From NCBI GenBank assembly GCA_023053545.1, contig JAKZAN010000007.1, positions 1,798,001 through 1,862,000 on the forward strand: a stretch of DNA of 64,000 nucleotides, read 5' to 3'. Shown piece by piece: positions 39,592-50,600 of the stretch. This DNA is from Lepidurus packardi (Eukaryota; Arthropoda; Branchiopoda; Notostraca; Triopsidae). A program made the translations under genes and the position numbers. The notes below the pieces were generated by a model. The model was not told the DNA's origin. It saw nothing but the letters and a program-made list of their open reading frames with translations, and did no database searches. Position 1 is the stretch's first letter; every line of letters starts with the position of its first letter.

Positions 39592-41237
39592 TTACGATAC
39601 AAGAGCTTTAGCTGCCAAGGACTGCACCACGGCATTTTTAAGCTGAGAAATACTGCTAATGTTGTACAATTTGGAGGAAGCAAACTTCTTGCGCACAGCC
39701 TAGTTTACCCCAAATAACAGCTCGTCAGTGCGTCATTGCAAATTTTTTTTTTTTTTTTTATCTAGAAAAGGGAAAAGTTACCCACCTGCAGTTTGGCAGT
39801 CTCCGACTTAATGACCAAGGCAGACATCTGAGCCATAAGCGGCTCCAAATCGGCATAGGTGTACCGAGCATAGAAAGTTAGAGTATCACACCACAATTTC
39901 TCATTGGAAGTCCTGTCAGTATCCAAAACCCTAAGATAATAATTTACAGTTAATCACTTATAAGAAACGAAAAATATCGTTATTTACTTTAATGACAGGC
40001 AGAGAGCCGCAGCAGCCACGTAGCTTGGGGCATAGGAGCAGAAATCATATTCGGGAAGAGTCAGCTCGATGAGGTATTTGGCCAAAGTGTGGTGCGAGGA
40101 ATCTACCTAAGAACACAAAAAAAGAATTTAGTTAAAGCTTGAGTTGCGAGCCAACTTACTTTATCAGCTATAGCAGACCCCGCTTTAGTATAACGTCTCA
40201 AAAAATGCAATGGCAGGGGCTTGCCCAGCTTAAAATCCAGGGTGGATAAGATGCGACATTCCATAGCAAGAATATCTTTGGTAGTGTATGCTTTGTCAGT
40301 GATGAAAACAAAGTCGTCAATTTCGGGGGCATACATCTCTTCATACTTGGAAGCAATAAACATGGCCGTAACCCCGACGAGTTGCAACTGAGGACGATCG
40401 ATAGGACGCTCAGTTTGGCAGTCGGCCTGCGCCAAAAAATACAATAAGGTAAGAAGCGACCATAAGAAAAGGGTTTCTGGGATAATATACTGACTTGTAA
40501 AAATCGATCCAGTACCGCTACGGTCAAATAGAGCGTTTCGGGCAACAAACGGAAACGAGCATGAACCTCAACAAGCCAGTCGACCAAGATTCCTCGCATG
40601 CTGGGCTTGATTAGCTTCTGACTGGCCAAGTAGTTCTTCGTGACCGACTGCTCGCGCTCCAAGCAACGCAAGTAGTTGTAGATGTCATTGACGTACGTGC
40701 TAACCAGTTGAGGGTTGTCAAAATCTCCTTCATCGACATCAACCGCGTTCAAACGTTGCGACGAAAAGGCCTCAATGACCTCCAGCATGTCAACTTCGTT
40801 CTTTGAGTCTGACATGCTAATGTCCATGGGTATTGGGACACTTAAGGCGGGTTTAGCATCGCCAGCTTGTTTCTTGCTAAGAACAGTTGATTTAGTGGGC
40901 TGCAACGGTTTCTTGAATCCATCTTCAGCCTTTTTCTTGCCCAATGTGCTACTGTTTGAGGGTGCACGGTTTCCAATATCGCCCAATACTGGTCTTGCAG
41001 TGCGAAAACTTTGTGACTGTCCAAAAGCTTTGACTCGGACGGCACCACCAACTCCTTCGTTGGCCGCGTTGGCCATGTTCAGGGTCGATGATGGACCATT
41101 CTAAAAAAACATAACGGTCACTCGTTAAGGCTTTCAACATTAAATCACATATAAAATAAACAATGCATCAAATGAAGGATGAAAGGATGAAGAAGGATGA
41201 AACTTACTGAATTTTGACCTCGGACGTGCAAAGGCAT
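39592..41237 (-). CDS. CCNB: G2/mitotic-specific cyclin B
   Basis: This is the regulatory subunit of CDK1 that drives entry into mitosis and is destroyed by the anaphase-promoting complex. Six exons join in frame to 424 residues: 41208-41237, 40495-41100, 40160-40426, 39988-40106, 39786-39930, 39592-39699. The destruction box RPVLGDIGN sits at residues 46-54. The cyclin core begins near YLRCLEREQ, carries the hallmark [13 protein letters not shown], and continues through [17 protein letters not shown]. The C-terminal fold includes [18 protein letters not shown]. The tail [17 protein letters not shown] is typical of B cyclins. The start is the first ATG, in a 30-base exon preceding a good GT donor. 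Length and motif order are normal for the family, so the gene appears intact. Whether it is B1- or B2/B3-like is unclear; the degenerate N-terminus and tail favour B1/B2 over B3. Confidence 0.95.
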
Positions 41238-41239
41238 GG

Positions 41240-41253
41240 TTCAAACGTTTGAA
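41240..41253. promoter_or_regulatory. Perfect 14-base palindrome just upstream of cyclin B
   Basis: TTCAAACGTTTGAA is self-complementary and ends three bases before the cyclin B ATG. It contains TTTGAA on both strands, which is the cell-cycle homology region (CHR) core known from vertebrate G2/M gene promoters. Whether it lies in the promoter or in the 5' leader is unknown. An ATTGG/CCAAT motif occurs about 70 bases further upstream (41319-41323). Confidence 0.35.
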
Positions 41254-41989
41254 TCGGCTCAACAGTGAACAGTATTCAAAACAAAAGGCAACAAATGTGC
41301 TGGGCAATTTTTAGCCAACCAATTACCCACTTGGACAGTGATTGATAAAAAAGGAAGCACTAACACTAATCCAGGCATTCAGTGGTTACAAGTTTAAAAG
41401 TTTTTTAAGATTAATGTTTAAAAATTAAAATGAACTTCCACGTTCAACCTCTCTGGAAAGAACGGTTTACTTCCTCAGCAAAAGCCGTTGGAATATGTTG
41501 AAAACTGCCGGTTGGCGCTCGTGGGCAGTGGCAGTTCCTTTGAAACTGGCTCAACTCGAACTGTCATTGGCTGCCGCAAAACTGCATCTGGGCGCGCTTT
41601 TGAAATAGAGGAAGGAAACCGTTCGTGTGCTTGTACCCCAGGCAATCCACGTCCTCAATTCTCTGGTATTATTTTGCTCAACCACTCTTTTCAACCGAAA
41701 ATAGAATTTTTTTCGTAACTTCCACGTGCCCTTGCTGGAGGACAAAGACAACAACAATTTAAACCCAACGGAAAGAAAAAACACCAAAAAACACGTCTAT
41801 AAAACCAATACCACTAAATACAAACGAAAGAAAGAAAAGACATTCGATACACGACAAGAGTTCTTCGCCACAAAACCAAACCGCCAACCTGCCTCGTAAA
41901 GTACATTAGAATCGGTTTTTGTTCGCAAGGGATGTATTAGCCAATGGTTGACGACAGAAGCAGTAAAGCGATGGCCAGAGACCACAAAG

Positions 41990-42009
41990 TTTTTTTTTTT
42001 TTTTTTTTT
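41990..42009. repeat. T20 homopolymer tract
   Basis: Twenty consecutive T residues about 85 bases downstream of the CCT3 stop codon, in its 3' flank. Confidence 0.9.
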
Positions 42010-42093
42010 AAGTTGGAATAGTCAAACGCAAATGCATTATGTGTTAAATTGCTGTGAAATGTAGCGGGCTGCCAGGACAATTAGCGTATCAAA

Positions 42094-44350
42094 CTATTCT
42101 GCCATTGATTCAGCCGTGGGTTGAGCGCCTGCACCACCTCCGGCACCGTCTTGGTTCTTTCGCTTGTTACCAGAGACGATATCGTCAATGCGTAGTAGTA
42201 GAATAGCAGTCTAAGATCCCAAAGATACGTGTCAAGGGCTGATTGATAAAGTAAAGAAATAGAGTACCTCTACAGCAGTCTTTAAAACTTGCAACTTTAC
42301 AGCTAACGGGTCTCGGATGCCGAGTTCGTTCATATCTGTAATTTCTCCTGTTTCTCCATTGATACCAAAAGTGGATTGCCCAGTCGCATGCTTGGCACGG
42401 AGAGCCGTCAAAGTACGAATGACTGAAGCACCGCAGTTCTGGGCAAGAGTACGAGGAATAACTTCCAAGGCCGTGGCAACTGCTCGATATGGCCACTGCA
42501 TGACTCCGCTCAATGTTTTGGCTTTCTCGTTCAAAGCCTAACAAATTACGAGATTCAAAATATGTTCGTAATGAAACGGCGCGCTTCTAATGAAACTGTA
42601 TACCGTTAACAATGCCATTTCAGCAGCTCCGCCGCCAGGAACCAGTTTAGGTTCCAGCATGACATTACGGGCTACATGCATAGCATCTTGTAAATTGCGC
42701 TCAACTTCGTTAAGTATATCCTTGGAGGCTCCACGCAAAAGAATGGTACACGCTTTAGGATCCTCACAATCCACCACGAAGCAGTAATAATCATCTCCAA
42801 TCTAGTAAAAGGCAGAAAATCTAGAGTTAAGCTTGTGAGCCGCATCTTAAAAAACTTGCCTTTTGGATTTCAAAGAGCCCAGCCTTAGTTCCTACATCTT
42901 CTTCACGGAGTTCATCAGTGCGGCTGACAATCGTTGCTCCGCAAGACCGAGCAATGCGATTGTTATCAGATTTACGAACACGGCGCACAGCAGAAATGCC
43001 AGCCTGCAATTATTTTGGTTACATTTACAGGAAATTACAGTAAGACAAAAAGGTCAGCATGTTACCTTGATGAGGTAGTGTTGGGCAAGATCTGAAACAC
43101 CCTTTTCAGTAAAAATTAAATCGGGTTTAACGCGAATAATGTCGTCACAAAGCTTCTGAACGTGCTCTTCTTCAATTTCCAAAAGGCGCGTAAAATCTTC
43201 TTCTTTCATGACTTCAATATTGGTCTGTAAGAAAGGATATACTGAAGCAAGTTTTCCGAAAATATTGCAAAGCTAACGGGTTTTTACCTGGCTTTCTCCC
43301 TTTTTGTATTCCAAGGGACAATCCAACAATACAATACGCGGCTTTTCAATCCTCCTCTTCATTTTTGGATGGGTGACATCTTTGTTGAGCATGACCCCTC
43401 GCAATACCTTGGACTCTTCAATAGTACCGCCAGGGACCTACACAGAACTTACGTATACTGTCTGCGTGTAAAAAACTGTTAAGATTACCTTTTCAACTTT
43501 GGCGTAACGCTTAATGTCAATTTCCCTGCGGCCATTTTCATCGACCACAACCGTGGTTACGGCTTCGAGGGCAATATTACAAGCAAGTTCTGACCAACGA
43601 TTTGCAAATTTGGTTCCCAAGCAAGACTTGATAATAGACAAGAGTTCTTTCTTATCGTTTACATCCACATCCACACTAAGACAGCAGTGTTAAGCCGATG
43701 ATCCGTTGAGATCTTTTCTTCATAAACATTACCTAATATTTTCCCTGAGAATGGTGACAGCATCCTCTAATGCTTGTCTATAAGCTGAAATAATAACGGT
43801 GGGATGCATTTGCTGTCGAAGGAATGGCTCTGCCACTGCCAACATCTCACCCGCCAAAATAATGACGGAAGTAGTTCCATCACCAACCTATACAAACAAC
43901 GTTTTAAATGATACACATTTTTTAATACTAATCTACCTCTTCATCCTGAGTACGTGCCACTTCAATCATGGATTTGGCCGCTGGGTGCTGGACAGTAATC
44001 TCTCTCAAAATAGCATTTCCATCATTGGTCATTACAATGCCTCCCATTGGATCCATGAGCATTTTGAGCATAGCACGAGGTCCAAGACATGTTCGGATAA
44101 CATCAGCAACAGTCTATTTTTTTTAAAAACAAAACTTAATATATGCTGTTATATATGTAGTAAGCGAGAAAGTTCTAAAAGATTGCCAAGACACACCTTG
44201 CCTGCTGCAATGTTATCCACTTGTACTTTCTTGCCACTCTCGCGTTTAACGTTGTTACCTAAGGCAAATTAAATGTATGCGTTAAATGTTTAATTTTTTA
44301 TAATTATACATACTTAGAACAACAATGGGTGCTGATCCTTGTCCGTACAT
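42094..44350 (-). CDS. CCT3: T-complex protein 1 subunit gamma (CCT3 chaperonin subunit)
   Basis: This is one of eight subunits of the cytosolic TRiC/CCT ring that folds actin, tubulin and other proteins using ATP. Eleven exons join in frame to 551 residues: 44314-44350, 44197-44258, 43937-44113, 43733-43887, 43489-43675, 43288-43437, 43066-43224, 42860-43003, 42604-42801, 42268-42537, 42094-42210. The start [15 protein letters not shown] matches the gamma-subunit N-terminus. Group II chaperonin motifs follow in order: [42 protein letters not shown], the intermediate segment [25 protein letters not shown] and [18 protein letters not shown]. Length is normal (human 545). Intron 8 uses a GC donor (CAAAAG|gcaagt) instead of GT. 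The gene is co-oriented with cyclin B and PSMB5. No damage is seen. Confidence 0.97.
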
Positions 44351-44904
44351 TTTCGAGCTTTTTTTGAACACGTGAAAATGCAATATCCAGAACCGACTCA
44401 ATGGCGGATGACTCAAAATGACGAACCGGAAAACTCAAATGACTGCCGCATAGAACTCCGAACTGCATTCAAACCAGCTATGGGCTAATATATTGTACAG
44501 TGAAAACCACTTCACACGAAATCGAAGGGACCGGAATATTTTTTCGTATTAACGGAGAAAGATGGAGATACATGTTTGTCTGGACCTGAATTCCATTTTG
44601 TGTTAAACGGGTTTCACTGTATATGGCTTATTACAAGACCAATATAAATGTAAATTACATTACCAAATAATGTGATTCCTTGACTAAAAAATGATGACCC
44701 CTCCAGAACACTTATCTATTATTTCTAAAGAAATAAACCCCCTAAAAATATTAAAAGAACTAAGTCTGTTAGCGTAAAAAGCGCATTTGCGTACTTATAA
44801 AGATCTTACAATGAGTATGTATGTAGAAAATGAAAAAAAAAATCTCATTGAAGAAAAAAAGTGTATTTCAAGCGAGTAAACGCGACCGATACATGTTCCA
44901 GACC
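44351..44904. other. CCT3 upstream region and PSMB5 3' flank
   Basis: This 550-base spacer between two minus-strand genes must include the CCT3 promoter. It is AT-rich. I see no exon in it and no clear TATA box. Confidence 0.5.
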
Positions 44905-45980
44905 TCACTGCATCTTTTCCTCCTGATATTTGTAGTACAAATCATTACAATCCTCTTCGGTTATCTTTACCCAACCAGATTCCTTAATGTGGTAGACTAG
45001 GGCGGGGAAATAGTTAATTAGCATTTATTAAAAAATTACTAGAGATGAATCTCACCCCGAATAATGCCACCAGAAGCAGCATCCCTGTGTGTGGCATGCA
45101 GAATGGATCGACGACCTAGCTCGTGGGCTTCTTCGTCTGTCAAGTCCCATTTCAAGCCGGAATCCAACACACCATATGCATAGACCGAGCCAGAACCAAC
45201 CGAAAATGCTGTTCCAGATGTGCGCTGACCATCACTGTCAACATAATATAAACCGGGCCCCTACAAATAAGCAAACATGAAATAAAAACAACCAATATGC
45301 ATCTCATAGACTGCTTTACTCGTTTGTCCCATCCAGAAATCATCACTCCCATACTCAGGCCCATTCCCTTGTAGTTATACACCATATTCGACAGCAGTTT
45401 GGATGCAGCCGCAACTGAAATTCGCTCCTTGTTACGCAACTCATACAACCGACATTGTTTAGTTAAAACTCTTTCCCAGTACGTGCAATCCGCTGCACCG
45501 CCTGCATGGTGCCCAGCAAGTACTCGTTGATTTCGATAATCTTTTTAACAGTTCCAGAGCCTACGAAAAGTAACAATATGTTTGTTTGAGAATGAAAATC
45601 TAGAATTTAGGTGGATGTGCCTTTGAATTACCGATAAATGCCCCTCCAGTTGCACGAGAATCCACAGCCAAGACAATGCCACCCTGGTACTTGAAACCCA
45701 AAGTGGTAGTACCACGATTGTAACGGAGTTTAATCCCCTTGCCATTCTCGTCCATCTCAAGGCGTTTTAGCGCTCCAGCTGGCTACATAGTAAATAAACT
45801 TATATTACGATACAACAATCAAATATGAAGCATTCAAATACTAACGTCGGCAAAAGGAGGCATGGCAAGCTCCACTGGATTGGGCAAATCGTGGCCCAGG
45901 AATGAATCCGATTCTTCATAATCATGGCACGCTTTTGCACTATAACTAGCAGGCAAACCACATAATTCCGCTAGTGCCAT
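44905..45980 (-). CDS. PSMB5: Proteasome subunit beta type-5, with a one-base frameshift in this sequence
   Basis: This is the catalytic subunit with chymotrypsin-like activity in the 20S proteasome. Five exons: 45846-45980, 45632-45782, 45320-45560, 45056-45260, 44905-44996. The precursor is cut before Thr at [13 protein letters not shown] (Thr about residue 70), and the catalytic set Thr1, Asp17 (AVDSRATGG), Arg19 and Lys33 (TVKK) is present. The rest matches beta-5 throughout: [53 protein letters not shown]. In exon 3 the conserved GTMAGGAADC is broken: the coding strand reads ACCATGCAGG where ACCATGGCAGG is expected (plus 45501-45510), so one G is missing. Read literally, translation stops 13 codons after the shift. 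Both sides stay conserved, which favours a sequencing or assembly error over a dead gene. With the base counted the protein would be 274 residues. Confidence 0.93.
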
Positions 45981-47007
45981 TACTCTGTTAGGAAGTTGTC
46001 GTATTGCAACTTGTAGTTTACAAAAGTCAAAAGAAACGAAAATGACTTGCAACCTCTGTTGTTATTTTCCCACAGCAGAATGCGAGCTGTCGTGACACTT
46101 CATACTGGAAATAGGCTAGCATAATACACTGCCATCTTTCTGCCTTGAGCGCCATCATATTTTTCCAACTTCAAGAGATACGAAAACACGACTGAAAATC
46201 ATCAGAAATACCCTTCTACTTCGTAAAACAGACAACCCATTCAAACGAGTTTTCTTTGCATGAGTAAATCGATTCCCCCGAGTGAAGAAGGCACTATTAA
46301 GCCCTTTTATTATCTCAAAAGAACATTCGAATCCGTGTATCCATCCGGAGGGTGAGAATGGGCCGGATGCAACCGTAAGGCGCAGACCGGAGTGAAAAAG
46401 CTGGGCCAAAAAGGGCCTTTGACGGAAACACTTTTACCAAAGTTGCCTCTGGATGACTGCGTTTTAGACTTCCCAAGATATTTCAACTTGTCTATTTAGT
46501 TGAGAAGCGCCGTAAACCGTGATGGCGCCGCTCCAAACACATTTATACCCAGCCCCCGCCCTTTTACACTCCTTAAACGAAAGGCTCAAACTTGCTTGAG
46601 AAGAAATAACTATGCAATACGCTGCATCTCTACGAAGTTTGACATTTCTTAACTTTCACGCAGAAACTCAGGATACTTGTATCATAGCACATGATGCGGA
46701 TGGAACATATATGAATCTTAGATTCTTCTTTGGCACAACTTTTTCGTCTTTAAAAATACACAAAAAGTCTCAAACATCGGGTCCCGTTCTTAAGAATTTT
46801 TCCACCCGTCACGTACAGGCTTCGTAAATTGCTTGTAACGACCAAATGAACAAGCTCACGGCAAAAATATAGGCTGTACAAAACCTAATATAAAGAAATA
46901 ATGGAACGGCAAACAAGATTAATTAGAAGCATCAAATTGGTGTTGCGCGACCATGGCGACAAAGTAAAAGAAAAAAGAATTATATTCCACAGTTTTCCCT
47001 TTGGAGG
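45981..47007. other. PSMB5 upstream region
   Basis: No exon is recognised in this kilobase. It should contain the PSMB5 promoter and perhaps that of the possible plus-strand gene beginning at 47008, which would make the pair divergent. Confidence 0.4.
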
Positions 47008-47615
47008 ATGGAGATCTCCGCGCGCTTCGCTAGTCAGGACATTCACGACATTGCGGCCAAATACTGCTCGGCAGTCCTCTTCAGCCACTTGCCTGGAGCA
47101 GGCAGCGTAAATGTTACTTACGGTGAAGATTCAAGTGTCTTAAAATATCCTTCTTCGAATGGTGTGGTCCTTATTGTACAACCTATGGCCTCCCAAACAA
47201 ACAAACCCAAAGACTTCCAATCTATAGATACTACCGGCAAAACGTGCAACGCATTTTCGCCTATGAAAACTGGATCGCTCCTTTGCGTCTTCGAACTAAA
47301 ACCTTGTTGTGAGACACAAATTTTAAAAATTGTGGCTTTTCCTCATCGACTGAGTGTCGAATTACCCCAATGGACGCCCAAAGAAACTGGCTTAAAAAAG
47401 CACTTGATAGCTTCGCTTTTTCCCCATACTCTTCTGGGAGTTTAGTTCTGGTCATTCCAACTAATGATTGCAGGCTCACGGACGGAAATGAAACCCCCTT
47501 TTCTTATTGTACTGTACCCTTACGTACTGCAGCTCTTGACCGTAACGTTAACGATATAAAAATAGAAGAAAAAAATGGATCTGCCCATGAAATCAAACCA
47601 TATGCCTTGGGTTAA
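47008..47615 (+). CDS. Possible unrecognised protein gene, read in two overlapping frames
   Basis: An ATG at 47008 opens 145 codons (47008-47445) with a balanced amino-acid composition, starting MEISARFASQDIHDIAAKYC. A second frame (open 47370-47615) carries on with SSGSLVLVIPTNDCRLTDGN and ends LG-stop. They overlap around an A6 run (about 47394-47399), where a one-base indel would merge them into one protein of about 200 residues. The second frame contains QRNWLKKALDSF followed by a beta-strand-like SLVLVIP, which faintly recalls a segment of proteasome assembly chaperone 1 (PSMG1), but the match is too weak to name it. The reading lies between divergent PSMB5 and the co-oriented GPCR. It may instead be the 5' leader of the GPCR gene, or chance. 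Confidence 0.3.
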
Positions 47616-47676
47616 AGAAACCGAAACTTGCTAAACGCCGAAACTTAAATCAGGCGCTAAAAAAGAAAAATTCTCC

Positions 47677-50600
47677 ATGATGGAATTATTTAAAGAACAA
47701 AGTGATTTGGGCATCATGCCCATTACAGTTAACTTTTCCAGCGGATTTGGCGCTGGAATAGGTAACATAAGTATGGATGATATTATGTCCGATTATAAGA
47801 CAAAATTATTCGTATACCACGATTTGTCCAATATCATACTTATCTCGCTGTACATCCCGGTGTTTCTGACTGCCGCCATCAGTAACACACTTGTTATCCT
47901 TGTTGTTTACCGTTACCACCACCTTCGCAGGTAATATATTCCCTACCAGTTTACATATTTTCGCAATGTGGTAAATTCAGAATGTATCCATCTTCCTAGC
48001 CACCGCTCAAAGTAACACTTTTCTTACGGATCTGTGCTACCCACTGCGATATTCATATTAGCATTCATGCCCAGCTTTATATTCTAAAAAATTCTGAAGC
48101 TTCGAACATATTTTTCTTTTATTGCTGCATTGAAAATGAATAAGAACCGATCTTAAGCAATCCAACTCAGGCTTTACATGTATTTGCGCTATCGTTATAT
48201 CCCTAAAACCCTTTTAGGCTGCAAGAGATTTACTTTTTGGGTTGCCAAGGCGAATGCTTGTACAGTACATCACTTTCTTTCTGGTTAGGAAATCATATCG
48301 GATGGCAATTACATCATCACCCGATCCTTTCTGGCCGTCCACAATTTAGACGTGCGAAATAAAGTTCGAAACCAGTCGGCAGTCGCCTTGTTGATGGTGA
48401 TGGCAGCATCGAATGCTTTGAGGGAATATTAGTATATTCCCAGAATTCATAAATAGTATTATATAGGAAGTTTACAAATGGGAATTATGAGCTAAATGTT
48501 ATACATTTGGAATTGTTGCCGGTTATCCTCTCATCGGCTTAAACCATTCGGCTTCAATTCAAATCGGAACCGCTTTAAAAGATGTCTTTTGAAAGCCTAG
48601 CAACGGTTCGCGGATATTTCTATTTGTAGCAGAAGCTTCCTTATAACGAGAGTTTAGAGTTCTGCGGTATACGCTCTAGCTTACAAACGAACCGTGAAGA
48701 CCTTCATTGCAAGTGAGGGGCGCGCGGCTTCAAGAATCATTGTTGGAAAGTCCAGTAATGGCTCGCCTTAGTGCTTGAGTTTACTATGCAAGAAACTGCG
48801 TGGAAGTTTTTTTTCCTTTAGAAACTAAGATTGATACAAACTGTTCCGTTTGACTGCTTTGGACGCAGCACTACTTTATCTTCCCAAACCAATGAACCGA
48901 CACTTGCGTTACAGGCGACACGTAGACAGCAGGCGTTCTTTAGTTTACGACTTTTCACACATCGCCAGAGCGAAAGGCTTCTTCCATTCGGTTGCAATAT
49001 CTACGGAAAGGACGGACCGTCGCGAAGTTTATGTACCTTACGTTTCCCTCGTTACGCACTTCATTACTTACAGTAACCGACCAGTGTTCATCCCCTAATT
49101 ACCAGTTGAGTTCTTGAGTAAACGAAGAACGGGCTTGTCAAGTGTATCATCAACCCACTCCACTCCTTCACGGTGCACATTAAACACGCCAGATAACGAC
49201 ACACTGCACAAGATTAGATTGAAATCATCATATAAGAACCCAAAATAGCGTAACGTAACTCCGTTCAAGACTTAACAGCTACATACACCAAACACGACCT
49301 CAACCTTAGACAAAATAACCAAATGACTTGGTCAAAAGCTGCCAGAACTACTAACGAGTTCGGTTATTTCTACAAGCGCCCATGATTCAGACGAACGATA
49401 CCATGCTAAACCGGAAACAGAACATTGCTAAATACAATGATACAGAATATTAAAAGGGCGGGGCGTTGATATAAGGCTCCTCTGTTAAAAAAAAATCTGA
49501 AATTTAATTGCACGAAAGATACGTTCTCGTTAACATAAAAGTATAAATACGCATAAACAGGGTTTGCTATCGAGTTCTTCAATCGTAGAGGTCATCAACA
49601 AAACAAAACTTGGGCCTCTTCATGACTGCTATTTGTTTTCCCTGGAATTGCTACAGATTGACCAAGGTATATTCCAGATTCTTAGCTAGGGATTGCGATA
49701 TTCCTTGATCAAACCAGATTCACCCCTCTTGTCATTTAGCAAGCGGATCAAGCTATCTTTACCATAGTCTCTATTGTCTATTGTACGAACCACCCAATGT
49801 GATTTTTAACTAATGCCGGAAAGGTAACATCTTCTCGGGTGGGATTTTTCTCTCAAAAATATATCATCCCAAAAGGTTCTTGGAACCTTTTGTTGTCAAC
49901 AGGACTTGCGGTATATGTGGATCACTTGTAATTTCATCTTACGACATAGTCCTTTTAACGCTCGCGGAACTTTTGATAGCTCGTCTGATATCTGATACCG
50001 TATACCTTCGACCTTTCACATGCTTTACCCCACCGCAGGTCTTTTGATTGGACCCAAGCTTAAAAATAGCCCCTCACCCCCCAAAAAGTCAAAGCAAAAG
50101 CTGAAGACTGTTTCACGCCAGTTGACACATATTTTAAATTCTCTTGTGGTGATAAACCTTTAGTTCCTCTAGTTAATGCCGTGATTAACGACGCGCTAAG
50201 AATGAAACCGACATGCTCTTCTTCGTTGTGTGGAAACAGCCATAACATCCATGGAAATGCGGGAGTCTGCTGCAAGAGGAGCTTTTCTTAAGTCGCAGCA
50301 GCTTTGCACACTCGCTAGTAAAGTTTTTCTAAAAAAAATGACGAGCACCTAGGCTGTTCTAGGAAGTTCACATTCCAATTTTGGGCTCCTTTTGCATCAG
50401 TTGGCTTCGTTGCCCTTGATTATGCGCTTGTTTCAAGTTGAAACAAAATTAAGGGGAGACACGTACAACTGTAAGAATCCGTAAAACGAACAATGACACT
50501 TGTCTCACGCGTTCTTCTTACGAATTCATAGCTAGGATTTCACAAGCAGTGATTATAGTGCAGTGAGGCAGATCCAAATTACGTTCTGAGCTGGATCGAT

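Larger units (their letters stand above)
41238..42093. other. Cyclin B upstream region and CCT3 3' flank
   Basis: These 860 bases separate two minus-strand genes. They should hold the cyclin B promoter. CCAAT-type motifs occur near 41320 and 41567 and a T20 tract lies at 41990-42009. No coding exon is recognised. Confidence 0.5.
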
